From Sulfuricella sp. (GTDB lineage: Bacteria > Pseudomonadota > Gammaproteobacteria > Burkholderiales > Sulfuricellaceae), in contig JAHFRP010000004.1 in assembly GCA_023266195.1 (NCBI GenBank), positions 1-64,000 on the forward strand: DNA of 64,000 bases. Reading direction: 5' to 3'. This document shows positions 1 to 9,283 of the stretch, one piece after another. Position 1 is the first letter of the stretch. The number at the start of each line of letters is the position of its first letter. A model generated the notes under the pieces. The model had not been told where the DNA came from. It was given only the letters and a program-made list of their open reading frames with translations, and did not search any database. Made by a program: the position numbers and the translations under genes.

Positions 1-76
1 TTCGCCGGGATGACCGCTCCCATATGCTGTACCTACCCGAGTCCTGGAAAACCCGCGTGGATACACCATATCAGGG

Positions 77-409
77 ATGTCGGTCATCTCATTTCTCCGT
101 AGGATTTACCGGAAGAGCCCTTTCTTTCATGCCCAACAGGCCATCGAAAAAAGCCTGAAAGCCGTGCTCTTCGCTCGGGGCGAAGAGTTCCGCAAGACCC
201 ACGACCTGTATGAACTGGCCGACCGGCTGGAAAAGGCCGGCATCTTCCCGCCCAGCAACGCCGACGTGTTGGCGCAAATCAATCCCTACGCGGTGGAGTT
301 CCGCTACGGGGACGAAGTCATCTCCACTCTCAGCAGCGAAGAAGTCGACGCCATCGCAACGCAAATGCTGGACTGGGCGGCGGCGATCATAGCGGGGATG
401 GAACCATGA
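77..409 (+). pseudogene. HEPN-domain protein, apparently 5'-truncated
   Basis: FHAQQAIEKSLKAVL...KTHDLYELADRL matches the HEPN core; the usual N-terminal helix before FHAQQ is missing. Confidence 0.6.
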
Positions 410-489
410 GCGTGCCCCGGCAGCAGACCGCTGCCATCGGAAATCGTAGCCTGTATGAGGTACAACGGGATAACGACTCAAAGCAAGAT

Positions 490-963
490 ATGAAAATCGC
501 AAAAAATTGCGTTGTCACACTCAACTATCGCGTTACCGATCTCGATGGAAACCTGGTTGACGAAGGCGCAGAACCCCTCGAGTACTTACACGGGGGTTAT
601 GGCGGCATCTTCTCGAAAATCGAATCGGCCCTGGCTGGAAAAAACGCTGGCGACAAAGTGGAGATCAAGCTAAACCCGGAGGAGGCGTTTGGCCAATATG
701 ACGAATCGCTGGTAAGTACCGAATCGATTTCAATGTTCGACTTTCCTCTTGAAGTCGGGATGCAGCTCGACAGGTCGACAACTGAAGAGGGCGAGAGTGA
801 CGTAAACCTTTACACCGTCACCGAAATCACGGATGACATGGTCGTATTGGATGGAAACCATCCCCTGGCCGGCCTTTCGCTCGTCTTTTCATGTACCGTC
901 GCGAATGTCCGGCCAGCCACGACAGACGAAATAACTCATGGCCATGTTCAGCTTGGGAAGTAG
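490..963 (+). CDS. slyD: FKBP-type peptidyl-prolyl cis-trans isomerase, SlyD-like
   Basis: MKIAKNCVVTLNYRVTDLDGNLVDEG..PLEYLHGGYGGIF..AFGQYDESLV; typical SlyD/FKBP motifs. Internal ATG at 490 preferred. Confidence 0.85.
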   Translation: MKIAKNCVVTLNYRVTDLDGNLVDEGAEPLEYLHGGYGGIFSKIESALAGKNAGDKVEIKLNPEEAFGQYDESLVSTESISMFDFPLEVGMQLDRSTTEEGESDVNLYTVTEITDDMVVLDGNHPLAGLSLVFSCTVANVRPATTDEITHGHVQLGK

Positions 964-1040
964 AAATTCTAGCCGTATGAAACGTAGTGGGATAGGGGGA
1001 AGCCTGGTCAAATGGCTAGTCGCTTCATCAGATTGTTGGG

Positions 1041-1226
1041 ATGCGGGATTCGTTTATCATCGCCAAGGCGGGCAAGCCGATGGTCAAGGTCATCCCGCTG
1101 GAGCCGTCGGAAGCGGGCACAGCCAGCCGCCTGGGCTTCATGACCGGAGAATTCTCCGTGCCGGACGACTTCGACCAGATCGGCAGCGAAGAAATCGAAA
1201 GCCTGTTTACAGGGCGCAAGGCTTGA
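1041..1226 (+). pseudogene. Phd/YefM-type antitoxin, N-terminally truncated remnant
   Basis: FIIAKAGKPMVKVIPLE is the C-terminal half of a Phd-type antitoxin; N-terminal DNA-binding part missing. Confidence 0.65.
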
Positions 1227-1375
1227 ACCTGCTGCTCGACACCCGTCTGCTGCTGTGGGCGGCGAGCGAGCCCAAACGCCTCTCGACCAAAGCGCGCGCC
1301 TTGCTGCTGGACCCTGCCAATCACCTTTTGTTCAGCGCCGCCAGCCTGTGGGAAATCAGCATCAAGAAGGCGTGA
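1223..1375 (+). pseudogene. PIN-domain (VapC-like) toxin, truncated by stop codons
   Basis: TTG start overlapping the antitoxin TGA; LNLLLDTRLLLWA...AASLWEISIKKA* then GRYE* in the same frame; rest of PIN domain missing. Confidence 0.7.
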
Positions 1376-1546
1376 GGAAGGTATGAGTAGGGGCGCGGGA
1401 AATGCAGTGAGGCAAGAACCGACCCAGAGGTTTTCATCTGACCTACCGCTCATCCATCCCTGAGCCCCTCAGAGAGAGGCGAAGCTATTGGCTAACTTAG
1501 CCAGCCGGTGTAAACTTCACAATCAAACTTCTCTCGGGAGCCAACC

Positions 1547-1792
1547 ATGCAATGCAACATGCTCGAAGCCAAAAGCCAGCTTTCCAAGCTTGTCCAGGCC
1601 GCATTGGATGGCGAGGACGTGATCATCGCCAACAAAGGCGTTCCTGTCGTCAGGCTGGTCAAGATCGGCCCGCAGGATTTCGCCCGCAAGCCGGGCGCGT
1701 GGGCGGGGCTGCCCAAGGCAAGCGCCGATTGGGACTCGCCGAAAACCAACGCGGCCATCGTCGAAGAGCTGACCGGCGGCGACCTGCCTTGA
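1547..1792 (+). CDS. Phd/YefM family antitoxin
   Basis: MQCNMLEAKSQLSKLVQAALDGEDVIIANKGVPVVRL; full-length Phd fold. Confidence 0.85.
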   Translation: MQCNMLEAKSQLSKLVQAALDGEDVIIANKGVPVVRLVKIGPQDFARKPGAWAGLPKASADWDSPKTNAAIVEELTGGDLP

Positions 1793-2169
1793 AACGCCAC
1801 CTGCTCGACACCCACCTGATCTACTGGTGGATGACGGCGGATAACCGCCTGGGCAAGGCGACCCAACGTATCATCGCCAAATCCGAAATCGTGGTAAGTA
1901 CAGCCAGCATCTGGGAAATGGTGCTGAAAAATGCAAAAGGCAAATTGCCCTTGCCGCCAGGCTCGTTGACGGAACAACTGGAAGCGCAAGGTTTCGTCCT
2001 GCTGCCCATTCTGCCGCGCCACATCGAAGCGGCGCGCAGCCTGACTTGCGCACACGCCGACCCGTTCGACCGGCTGCTTATCGCACAGGCTTATGACGAA
2101 AGACTGACACTGCTTACCCGCGATGCGGCGATTCTGGAATTAGGATTGGATGGGGTGGCGAAGGGATGA
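1789..2169 (+). CDS. PIN-domain toxin (VapC family)
   Basis: HLLDTHLIYWWM...VSTASIWEMVLKNAKGKLPLP...HADPFDRLLIAQA...LLTRDAAI; PIN acidic residues present; TTG start overlaps antitoxin stop. Confidence 0.88.
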   Translation: MKRHLLDTHLIYWWMTADNRLGKATQRIIAKSEIVVSTASIWEMVLKNAKGKLPLPPGSLTEQLEAQGFVLLPILPRHIEAARSLTCAHADPFDRLLIAQAYDERLTLLTRDAAILELGLDGVAKG

Positions 2170-2269
2170 GGAAAATCGTGGTCTATCCCCGATCGATTCC
2201 GACCGGCTAATGGGTGTCCCCGATTAGTTCCAGGAACTGCTAGACTTACCCGCACGGAGAGGGAAGCAC

Positions 2270-2428
2270 ATGCCAACCATCAGCCAGTTCTTCGGAATTA
2301 TCATCCAGATGTTCTGGCGGGAGCATGCGCCGCCTCACTTCCATGCGCAACATCGCGCAGAGTTGATGGAGGACTGGAACCTATGCCAATCGAAACAGTT
2401 GCCCAGGAACATCGCCCCACTGGAGTGA
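2270..2428 (+). pseudogene. DUF4160 protein with apparent internal deletion
   Basis: My translation: MPTISQFFGIIIQMFWREHAPPHFHAQHRAELMEDWNLCQSKQLPRNIAPLE*. Both ends of DUF4160 present, central part absent. Confidence 0.7.
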
Positions 2429-2706
2429 CGACGGCGGCAGCGCCCTGGCGAGTACGCGCGGTCAGCGCATTGCCCGGCTATCGCCTTTCCGTCACCTGCA
2501 ACGATGGCATTAGCGGCATTGTCGATATGTCTCGGCTGGTTGCGAGTGAGACGGCGGGCATCTATGCCGTCCTGAAGGATGAAGAAATCTTCAATCAGGT
2601 TGGCATCGAGCTAGGCGCGCTGACGTGGCCGAATGGCGCAGATCTCGATCCAGAGTGGGTGCATCAAGAGATCGGAGAAAACAAAACGTGGTCTGTCCCC
2701 GATTAG
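2383..2706 (+). CDS. DUF2442 domain protein
   Basis: PWRVRAVSALPGYRLSVTCNDGISGIVDMSRL...ALTWPNGADLDPEWVH; typical DUF2442, normally downstream of DUF4160. Confidence 0.8.
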   Translation: MPIETVAQEHRPTGVTTAAAPWRVRAVSALPGYRLSVTCNDGISGIVDMSRLVASETAGIYAVLKDEEIFNQVGIELGALTWPNGADLDPEWVHQEIGENKTWSVPD

Positions 2707-2744
2707 TTCGCCCGATTAGTTCGGATGGCGCGGGAAATACATTA

Positions 2745-3245
2745 ATGCGAGACTCGACCCCGAGATTCCTGCTGATATGGCTAATTATTAGCGCGGTTCA
2801 ATTTGGGCTGGCAGCCTGCGCAACGGGAGGAGCCACGGTTAATCACCATTTCAGTTTTGATACGAAGTGGGACAGCTCAGGTGTAGAGGTGCTCGATTAC
2901 CAGTATGGCAGCAGCGGACAGTTCGGAACCCATCCCGAGAAAGAAAGAGTTGCCCTGGGAGAAACTTTTCCAGGCAATAACATCTATGGGGCAATGCAGC
3001 GTGGTGACTTCCTATATGTCAAATGGCGCATCAAACAAACCGGGCAGATATACCAGGATAAGGTGGATCTTCAGCCCCGCCTGCCTGCCGATATAAAAGA
3101 CCTACGGATTCACTTCGTCATCAAAGGACCGCAACTGTATGTTTACCTGATTTGGCCGTTCGACGGGCATCAGTATCCACCGGGTGATTTGAATCGGTAC
3201 GTCGGTCAAAAGCGAGTACAAATTTATCCCGACCAACCCAAATAG
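2745..3245 (+). CDS. Putative lipoprotein
   Basis: N-terminal hydrophobic stretch ending LAAC (lipobox-like); no family recognised. Confidence 0.55.
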   Translation: MRDSTPRFLLIWLIISAVQFGLAACATGGATVNHHFSFDTKWDSSGVEVLDYQYGSSGQFGTHPEKERVALGETFPGNNIYGAMQRGDFLYVKWRIKQTGQIYQDKVDLQPRLPADIKDLRIHFVIKGPQLYVYLIWPFDGHQYPPGDLNRYVGQKRVQIYPDQPK

Positions 3246-3249
3246 CAAG

Positions 3250-3334
3250 CATAGGGCAATAACCAACGGGCATTGCGCTGCATGTAAACCTCGAAAAACA
3301 TCCGGTGCAATGCGCTACGCTTATTGCACCCTAC
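3250..3334. repeat. REP/BIME family E (GTAGGGTGCAATAAGCGNAGCGCATTGCACC)
   Basis: Second arm TCCGGTGCAATGCGCTACGCTTATTGCACCCTAC, degenerate first arm ATAGGGCAATAACCAACGGGCATTGCGC. Confidence 0.75.
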
Positions 3335-3361
3335 ATCACCGACACGGCGATCCATCATCAC

Positions 3362-4858
3362 ATGCCCTCTTCCCTGAATAACCTCCAACCCCACTCCGTC
3401 TGGTCCCACTTCGCCGCCCTGTGCACCATTCCGCGCCCCTCGCTGCAGGAAGCGGCGCTGCGCGATCATCTGATCGAATGGGCACAAGCGCGCGACATCG
3501 AATCCATCGTTGACGCCGCCGGCAACCTGATCCTGAAAAAACCCGCCAGCCCCGGCTGCGAAGGAATGCCCGGCGTGATCCTGCAAGGCCATCTCGACAT
3601 GGTGTGCCAGGCCAACGCCAGTACGCGGCACGATTTCGAGCGCGACCCGATCGATGCGGTGGTGCGCGACGGCTGGGTGGCGGCGGAGAACACCACGCTG
3701 GGCGCGGACAATGGCATTGGCGTGGCGCTCGCGCTGGCGGCGCTGGAGGAACCGGGCCTGATCCATCCGCCGCTGGAGGTGCTGCTCACGGTCAACGAAG
3801 AATCCGGCATGGACGGCGCGCGCGGGCTGATGCCCGGCACGCTGAATGGAAAAACCCTGATCAACCTGGATACCGAGGAATGGGGGCATTTCTATCTCGG
3901 CTGCGCCGGCGGGGTGGACGTGGAAGTGCGCCATGCCTGCCCTCGGGAAACCGTCCCGCCGGGGCATGTCGTCTGGCGGCTGGAAGTGGCTGGGCTGAAA
4001 GGCGGCCATTCCGGCATCGACATCGCGCTCGGGCGCGGCAATGCGATCAAGCTGCTGGCGGAGGCGCTGGACGAACTGGCCGAATTCGCCGACCCGCGCC
4101 TGATTTCGCTTACCGGCGGCACGGCGCGCAACGCCATTCCGCGCGAGGCGTTCGCGGTTTTTGCGCTGCCTGCCGCCGATGCGGCCCGAGTGGAGGCATT
4201 GGCTCGGCAGAAACTGACCGCATGGCACGAACGATTTGCGGAGGCGGATGCGAAGGTCAATTTGGCGATTCTGCCCCTCTCCCTAACCCTTTCCCCGGAG
4301 GGGAGAGGGGATGGCGGTGAGGACAAAGTGATCGGGAAAGCGGAACAGGATCGGCTGCTCGGCTTTCTCGACAGCGCCGCCAACGGCGTGGCGCGCCTGA
4401 GCGATGATTTTGCGGGCGTGGTCGATACTTCCGACAACCTTGGCGTGGCCAACCTTGCGCAGGGCGAATTCCGCGCCACGTTCAAGGTACGCTCGCTGCA
4501 CGACGGCCGCGCGGACGCGCTGGCCGACACGCTCGTCGCCCATGCCCAAGGGCACGGCCTGAACGCCTCGAAAGCGGGCGCTTACCCCGGCTGGACGCCG
4601 AATCCGGCTTCACCGCTACTGGCCTTGTGCCAGCAAGTCTATACGCGGGAGTTCGGCCAGCCCGCCGGATTGCAGGTGATCCACGCCGGTCTCGAATGCG
4701 GCCTGCTCGCCGCCAGCCATCCGCAGCTGGACATGATCTCCTTCGGCCCGGACATACGCGGCGCCCATGCGCCCGGCGAGCGCGTCGAAATCGCCTCGGT
4801 GGAACGCTGCTGGCGGCTGCTCAAGGCGGTGTTGCAGGCGCTGGCGAAGCCGGCATAG
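3362..4858 (+). CDS. pepD: Aminoacyl-histidine dipeptidase (peptidase D)
   Basis: QGHLDMVCQAN, TLGADNGIGVALALAALEEP, VNEESGMDGARGL, GGHSGIDI, HAGLECG; contains in-frame repeat near 4271-4324. Confidence 0.93.
   Translation: MPSSLNNLQPHSVWSHFAALCTIPRPSLQEAALRDHLIEWAQARDIESIVDAAGNLILKKPASPGCEGMPGVILQGHLDMVCQANASTRHDFERDPIDAVVRDGWVAAENTTLGADNGIGVALALAALEEPGLIHPPLEVLLTVNEESGMDGARGLMPGTLNGKTLINLDTEEWGHFYLGCAGGVDVEVRHACPRETVPPGHVVWRLEVAGLKGGHSGIDIALGRGNAIKLLAEALDELAEFADPRLISLTGGTARNAIPREAFAVFALPAADAARVEALARQKLTAWHERFAEADAKVNLAILPLSLTLSPEGRGDGGEDKVIGKAEQDRLLGFLDSAANGVARLSDDFAGVVDTSDNLGVANLAQGEFRATFKVRSLHDGRADALADTLVAHAQGHGLNASKAGAYPGWTPNPASPLLALCQQVYTREFGQPAGLQVIHAGLECGLLAASHPQLDMISFGPDIRGAHAPGERVEIASVERCWRLLKAVLQALAKPA
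4271..4324. repeat. Family A palindromic repeat inside pepD
   Basis: CTGCCCCTCTCCCTAACCCTTTCCCCGGAGGGGAGAGGGGATGG. Confidence 0.85.
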
Positions 4859-4874
4859 GGCAAACAACCGCCCC

Positions 4875-4912
4875 AACATCCGGTGCAATGCGCTTCGCTT
4901 ATTGCACCCTAC
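4875..4912. repeat. REP family E, single arm
   Basis: ACATCCGGTGCAATGCGCTTCGCTTATTGCACCCTAC. Confidence 0.75.
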
Positions 4913-4930
4913 CGAAACGGAGATTACGCC

Positions 4931-5275
4931 ATGATCCGACTCGACAAATCCTTGCGCGCCTGGGGAACGCCCGACTTCGACGCCGTTCTCAAACAGGAAA
5001 TCGCTCAACTGGACCTCGACCGGCTGCCGCTGCAGCAGGGTTTATCGGGCAGCGCCTATGTGGTCGATGCGCCGATCACGACGGTGATCCTCAGTGTCGC
5101 CGAGATGCCGGACGTCATCCGCGTGAAGGCGGGGATTTTCTACAAGGGCGTGATCGCCGGCTGCAGTTGCGCGGACGACCCGACCCCCGTCGGCGAAAAC
5201 GACGAATACTGCGAAGTGCGGCTGGACATCGACAAATCCAGCGCGGCGACTGCGGTTGCGCTGGCGGCGGAATAA
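4931..5275 (+). CDS. Conserved hypothetical protein
   Basis: ORF with CSCADDPTP motif; downstream of pepD, no named family recognised. Confidence 0.6.
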   Translation: MIRLDKSLRAWGTPDFDAVLKQEIAQLDLDRLPLQQGLSGSAYVVDAPITTVILSVAEMPDVIRVKAGIFYKGVIAGCSCADDPTPVGENDEYCEVRLDIDKSSAATAVALAAE

Positions 5276-5673
5276 TGAAATTCATAGGAATGGCCACTAA
5301 ATATTGAAGCTCCGCCATTCCTGCGCAGGCGGGAATCCAGGGGCGAAAGATCCCTGAATTCCGGGTCAAGCCCGGAATGAAGACATTCAATGGCAGAACC
5401 GATAGCAAAGCCTCGATCTTTTCCGCCAAGACGCAAGGACGTACAGGGTTTTCAGGTTTGTCGGGTTATGGCGCAAACTGCCGCGCCCAACCCAACCACG
5501 TTTTCCCGCCAGCTGAAGATAAACGCTAATCAGGTCATTTTTCAGTTTGGCGCCTGCCCCTCTGCTTTCATTCGGACCTGGCGGGGATTGAGCGGACTGG
5601 AAACGATGCGCTACACTTGGCACTGTCACGGCATCCATCGGCGATTCGTTAAAAACAAAATGACGAGCGGCAA

Positions 5674-6738
5674 ATGAAACGGCTGGCCCTGATCCTGCTG
5701 GCAGCGATTGCCGTGCTGGCCGCCGCAGGCTGGCTGGCCATCCCTTTCGCAGTCAAGGCGCTCAAGGGCCAAGTGGTGCATGCCCTGGGCGCGGAAAGCG
5801 AAGTGGGCGAAATCGTGGTCGGCTGGTCTACCGTCGAGCTGCGCCGCATCCGGATTCGTGCGCCGAAAGACTGGCCGGCCGAGGACACGCTGCGCGCCGG
5901 ACGCATCGTCATCGAGCCGGACTTGCGCGGGCTGCTTTCCGCCCGGGTGCGGATCAAGCGCATCACGGTGGAGGACGGCTACCTGTCTATCCGCCGCACT
6001 CGCGATGGCCACCTGCTGGTGCTGCCCAGCCTGCTGGGCAAACCGGCCGAATCAAACACCCGTCCGCGGCCCATTTCCATCGGCACCGTCGAGTTGAAAC
6101 CCAGCGTCATCGAGTTTTACGACGCATCCATCCGCAAGACGCCGCATAAGCTGCGGCTGGAGCGGATCAACGCCACGCTGGACGGCCTCGAGCTGCCCAG
6201 CCTCAAGGGCAGGACGCGGCTCAAGCTGGAAGGCGTCGTCAAGGGAGTGCAACAGGACGGCAGCCTGCTTACCGAGGGCTGGATCGAGCTGGCCAGCAAG
6301 GATTCCGAGATCGACACCCGGTTGCGGGGCGTGGACCTGATCGCTCTTCAGCCTTATCTCATCAAGGCGGCGGAAACCGGCGTGAAACGGGGCGAACTCG
6401 ACCTCGACCTAAAATCCGCCGTGCACGGCAATCGGCTACGGGCGCCGGGCGAGCTGAAGCTCAGCCATCTGGAACTATCCTCCGCCGGCGGCGGCTTCAT
6501 GGGCATACCGCGTCAGGCTGTACTGAGCGCCCTCAAGAACCACCAGGACCAGATCACGATCCAGTTCACCCTGGAAGGCGACATCAACGACCCCAGGTTT
6601 TCCCTCAATGAAAGCATCGGCAAACGCCTCGGCACTTCCCTGGCGCAAAGCCTGGGCATCGACATCGAGGGGCTTTCGCGCGGCATCGGCAACGCCGCCC
6701 AGGGCATCGGGGGCGCGATCAAGAAACTGCTGAAATAG
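5674..6738 (+). CDS. DUF748/AsmA-like membrane-anchored protein
   Basis: N-terminal TM, repeated beta-type segments (IKRITVEDGYLSIRR), glycine-rich C-terminus as in DUF748. Confidence 0.65.
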   Translation: MKRLALILLAAIAVLAAAGWLAIPFAVKALKGQVVHALGAESEVGEIVVGWSTVELRRIRIRAPKDWPAEDTLRAGRIVIEPDLRGLLSARVRIKRITVEDGYLSIRRTRDGHLLVLPSLLGKPAESNTRPRPISIGTVELKPSVIEFYDASIRKTPHKLRLERINATLDGLELPSLKGRTRLKLEGVVKGVQQDGSLLTEGWIELASKDSEIDTRLRGVDLIALQPYLIKAAETGVKRGELDLDLKSAVHGNRLRAPGELKLSHLELSSAGGGFMGIPRQAVLSALKNHQDQITIQFTLEGDINDPRFSLNESIGKRLGTSLAQSLGIDIEGLSRGIGNAAQGIGGAIKKLLK

Positions 6739-6800
6739 GCTCTATGTTCGGCCTGCATTCCGGTAGACTATATCCATCGATATATTCAGGAGTGGCAAGA

Positions 6801-7154
6801 ATGAAACGTTTTATCCCTCTACTGTGTTTCCTGAGCGCGCCGCTCTCCGCCCAGGCGGCCGCGCCCGCCGCCGATTCCGGGCTGGCGGAAATCCGCGATC
6901 TGGGCCGCCTCAACGGTCAGGCGCTGGCTTGTTCGTACGGAGAAACGGCCGCCCGCATCAAGAAGGAAATGATCGGGCACGCCCCCAAATCGCGGCGCTA
7001 TGGCGCGGTTTTCGAGGAAACCACCAACGAGGCCTTCCTCGCACAATCCAAACTGGAACCGACGGACTGTCCCGACGGCCCCACCCTCAACGGCAAGGTC
7101 GATGAGGTAGTCCAGCACTTGCAGGCGGCGCTTCCCGCCGGCGCCGCCCAGTAG
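6801..7154 (+). CDS. Hypothetical secreted protein
   Basis: Signal peptide MKRFIPLLCFLSAPLSAQAA; upstream of SCO gene. Confidence 0.6.
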   Translation: MKRFIPLLCFLSAPLSAQAAAPAADSGLAEIRDLGRLNGQALACSYGETAARIKKEMIGHAPKSRRYGAVFEETTNEAFLAQSKLEPTDCPDGPTLNGKVDEVVQHLQAALPAGAAQ

Positions 7155-7161
7155 GCGCGGC

Positions 7162-7794
7162 ATGATGAAACGGCTATGCATTGCCGCCTGCTGCGCCGTC
7201 GTGCTGGGCGCGCCCGCCGCCTGGGCCGATGCCGCACCGGACGCCCAGAACGAGCAGGTGGAAAGCGGGATCGTTCCCCGCTACCTGCTGATGGACACCC
7301 ACGGACAGGCGATCTCCGACCAGGATTTTGCCGGCCGCTTCCAACTGATCGCCTTCGGCTACACCTTTTGCCCGGACATCTGCCCGACCACCCTGGCGGA
7401 AATGTCGCTGGTGATGCAGAAACTGGGCAGCCAGGCCGGCCGGCTGCAGCCGCTGTTCGTCACGGTGGACCCCGAGCGCGACACGCCCGAGGTGCTGAAC
7501 CGCTACACCAAATTCTTCGACCCGCGCATTGTCGGCCTCACCGGCTCCACCGACCTGGTACACCACGTCGCCGACCACTTCAAGGTACGCTACGAGAAGC
7601 ACTGGGAACCCGGCGCGGCGAAGGACAAGTATTCGGTCGACCATTCGGCGGGAATGTACCTGCTGGGGCCGGATGGGGGCTTCCTCGCCAAGTTCGCCTA
7701 TGCCACCCCGCCGCAGGAAATTGCCGCCCGCATCCAGGCGCTGATGGAAGAAGACGCCAAATCGCACCCTCCGGCGAAGCGGGCCGCCCCGTAG
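7162..7794 (+). CDS. SCO1/SenC family copper chaperone
   Basis: FGYTFCPDICPTTLAEM (CxxxC), FVTVDPERDTP, VDHSAGMYLLGPDG. Confidence 0.92.
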   Translation: MMKRLCIAACCAVVLGAPAAWADAAPDAQNEQVESGIVPRYLLMDTHGQAISDQDFAGRFQLIAFGYTFCPDICPTTLAEMSLVMQKLGSQAGRLQPLFVTVDPERDTPEVLNRYTKFFDPRIVGLTGSTDLVHHVADHFKVRYEKHWEPGAAKDKYSVDHSAGMYLLGPDGGFLAKFAYATPPQEIAARIQALMEEDAKSHPPAKRAAP

Positions 7795-7867
7795 CCCATT
7801 TGGGCAGTGTCGCGGAACGAACGGCTTGTTTAAACTGCAAGTTATTTTCCATTCGGTGCCCAATCCC

Positions 7868-8248
7868 ATGAATCTCTCTTACGACGTAGAAGAAGCCGAT
7901 TTTGAACAACTCGTGGCGGCGCGCTCGCACGATGTGCCGGTGCTGATGGATATCGGCGCCGAATGGTGCTCGCCATGCCGGGTGCTGGGGCCGCTGCTGG
8001 AAAAGCTGGTCAGGGAATACGACGGCGCCTTCGTGCTGGCCAAGGTGGATGCCGACGAGAACATGCGGATCGCCGGCCGTCATGGCGTACGAGGCTTCCC
8101 GACGGTGATCGCCTACAGCCGCGGCAAGGAAATCGACCGCTTTTTCAGCGCGCAGACCGAAGGCTTTTTGCACCGCTTCCTCGACAGCTTCATCGAGCGG
8201 CACAAGGCGACAAGCTGTGCGCCCGAATCTGCGCTTCAGCCCTCCTGA
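7868..8248 (+). CDS. Thioredoxin-like protein
   Basis: AEWCSPCRVLGPLLEKL, VDADEN, GFPTVIAY. Confidence 0.88.
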   Translation: MNLSYDVEEADFEQLVAARSHDVPVLMDIGAEWCSPCRVLGPLLEKLVREYDGAFVLAKVDADENMRIAGRHGVRGFPTVIAYSRGKEIDRFFSAQTEGFLHRFLDSFIERHKATSCAPESALQPS

Positions 8249-8368
8249 TTCAGAACCGGTAAAAAGACGCCCGCAGAAGCGCCGATGGCGCGCAAAGAGA
8301 ACAAAAAATCTCGCTTTATCTTCGCGCCGCTGCGCCTTTGGGTGGATTTCGAATTCTTCACAAGCTAT

Positions 8369-8704
8369 TCAGAGGCATCCGCCGCAGCTGCCGCAGCGCC
8401 AGTCCTGGGCATTCACCGCCCGGTAGAACCAGCGCATGTGCATTTCGTCGAGCGGAATGTCGTGCGCGGCGAACAACTCCGCCAGCCACTCGGCGTTTGC
8501 GAGAATCCAGTCGTCTTCCCGCAGCCCTTCGGCGAAATCTTCCTCGTCGGGGTAGATGTAGCTGAAGATGCCATAGCTGCCCATATCCTTTCCGCCCCGG
8601 TCGGCATCCAGTTGCAGGGGCCGTTCGAGATAGCCGATTTCCCATCGGCCGAGGCACAGATTGTTGCCGGTGGCAGTCCAGCGGGCGGAGAAAGGGTTCG
8701 GCAT
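8369..8704 (-). CDS. Hypothetical protein with Cys-rich C-terminus
   Basis: Compact ORF ending WRCGSCGGCL. Confidence 0.6.
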   Translation of the reverse strand: MPNPFSARWTATGNNLCLGRWEIGYLERPLQLDADRGGKDMGSYGIFSYIYPDEEDFAEGLREDDWILANAEWLAELFAAHDIPLDEMHMRWFYRAVNAQDWRCGSCGGCL

Positions 8705-8827
8705 GGCGGGAATCTTGCGGCGAAATCGACTGACACCCATTATACGCCAAGGGCGGGTGATCGATCCGGGCGTGCAAAACGGATGCTGTAGAATATAATA
8801 GCCCGATTCAACCAAGGACATGAAACC

Positions 8828-9103
8828 GTGAAACGCACCGATCTGGAAAAAAACATCGGCTTAAAAATAAACAGCAAAATCAACCCCGCCGGTGCGGCCG
8901 GGCGATTCGGCAAGGAAGCGGCCGCCGCCCCCGACCGGCGCGAGCAGCGCAAGCTCGACCAGGCGCTCGGACTGGTGCCGTTCGCGGTCAAGCTCAACGG
9001 CGACCTGGTGAAACAACTGCATGCGCTGGCCCAGGCACGCCAAACCGGATTGAACGAAGTAGTGGCCGAGCTGCTGAAAAATGGCCTGGATAGCGGCGCT
9101 TAA
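8828..9103 (+). CDS. Hypothetical protein
   Basis: 91-aa ORF with C-terminal LVKQLHALAQARQTGLNEVVAELL. Confidence 0.6.
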   Translation: MKRTDLEKNIGLKINSKINPAGAAGRFGKEAAAAPDRREQRKLDQALGLVPFAVKLNGDLVKQLHALAQARQTGLNEVVAELLKNGLDSGA

Positions 9104-9283
9104 CGTGAAACTTGCGAAACGAAACCTCGCCCGTCTCGCCGTGGTCGCTGCGCATCAGCGGGAACCCGGCGGGGACACTCCTTGCGGGTGCCGGGAGAGG
9201 GCAACGGTCACGGCGATTCGCCAAGACCGTTAGCCCGGCTATTCTATTTTGCCCACCTCGCTCATCGACAAGGAACCCCGACC

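Noticed and set aside
1041-1375. First Phd/PIN pair as a functional TA system
   Set aside because: Antitoxin lacks its N-terminus and toxin is cut by two in-frame stops.
3305-3361. Upstream start for pepD at 3305
   Set aside because: That N-terminal extension is encoded by the family E repeat; the ATG at 3362 (MPSSLNNLQPHSVW) fits PepD better.
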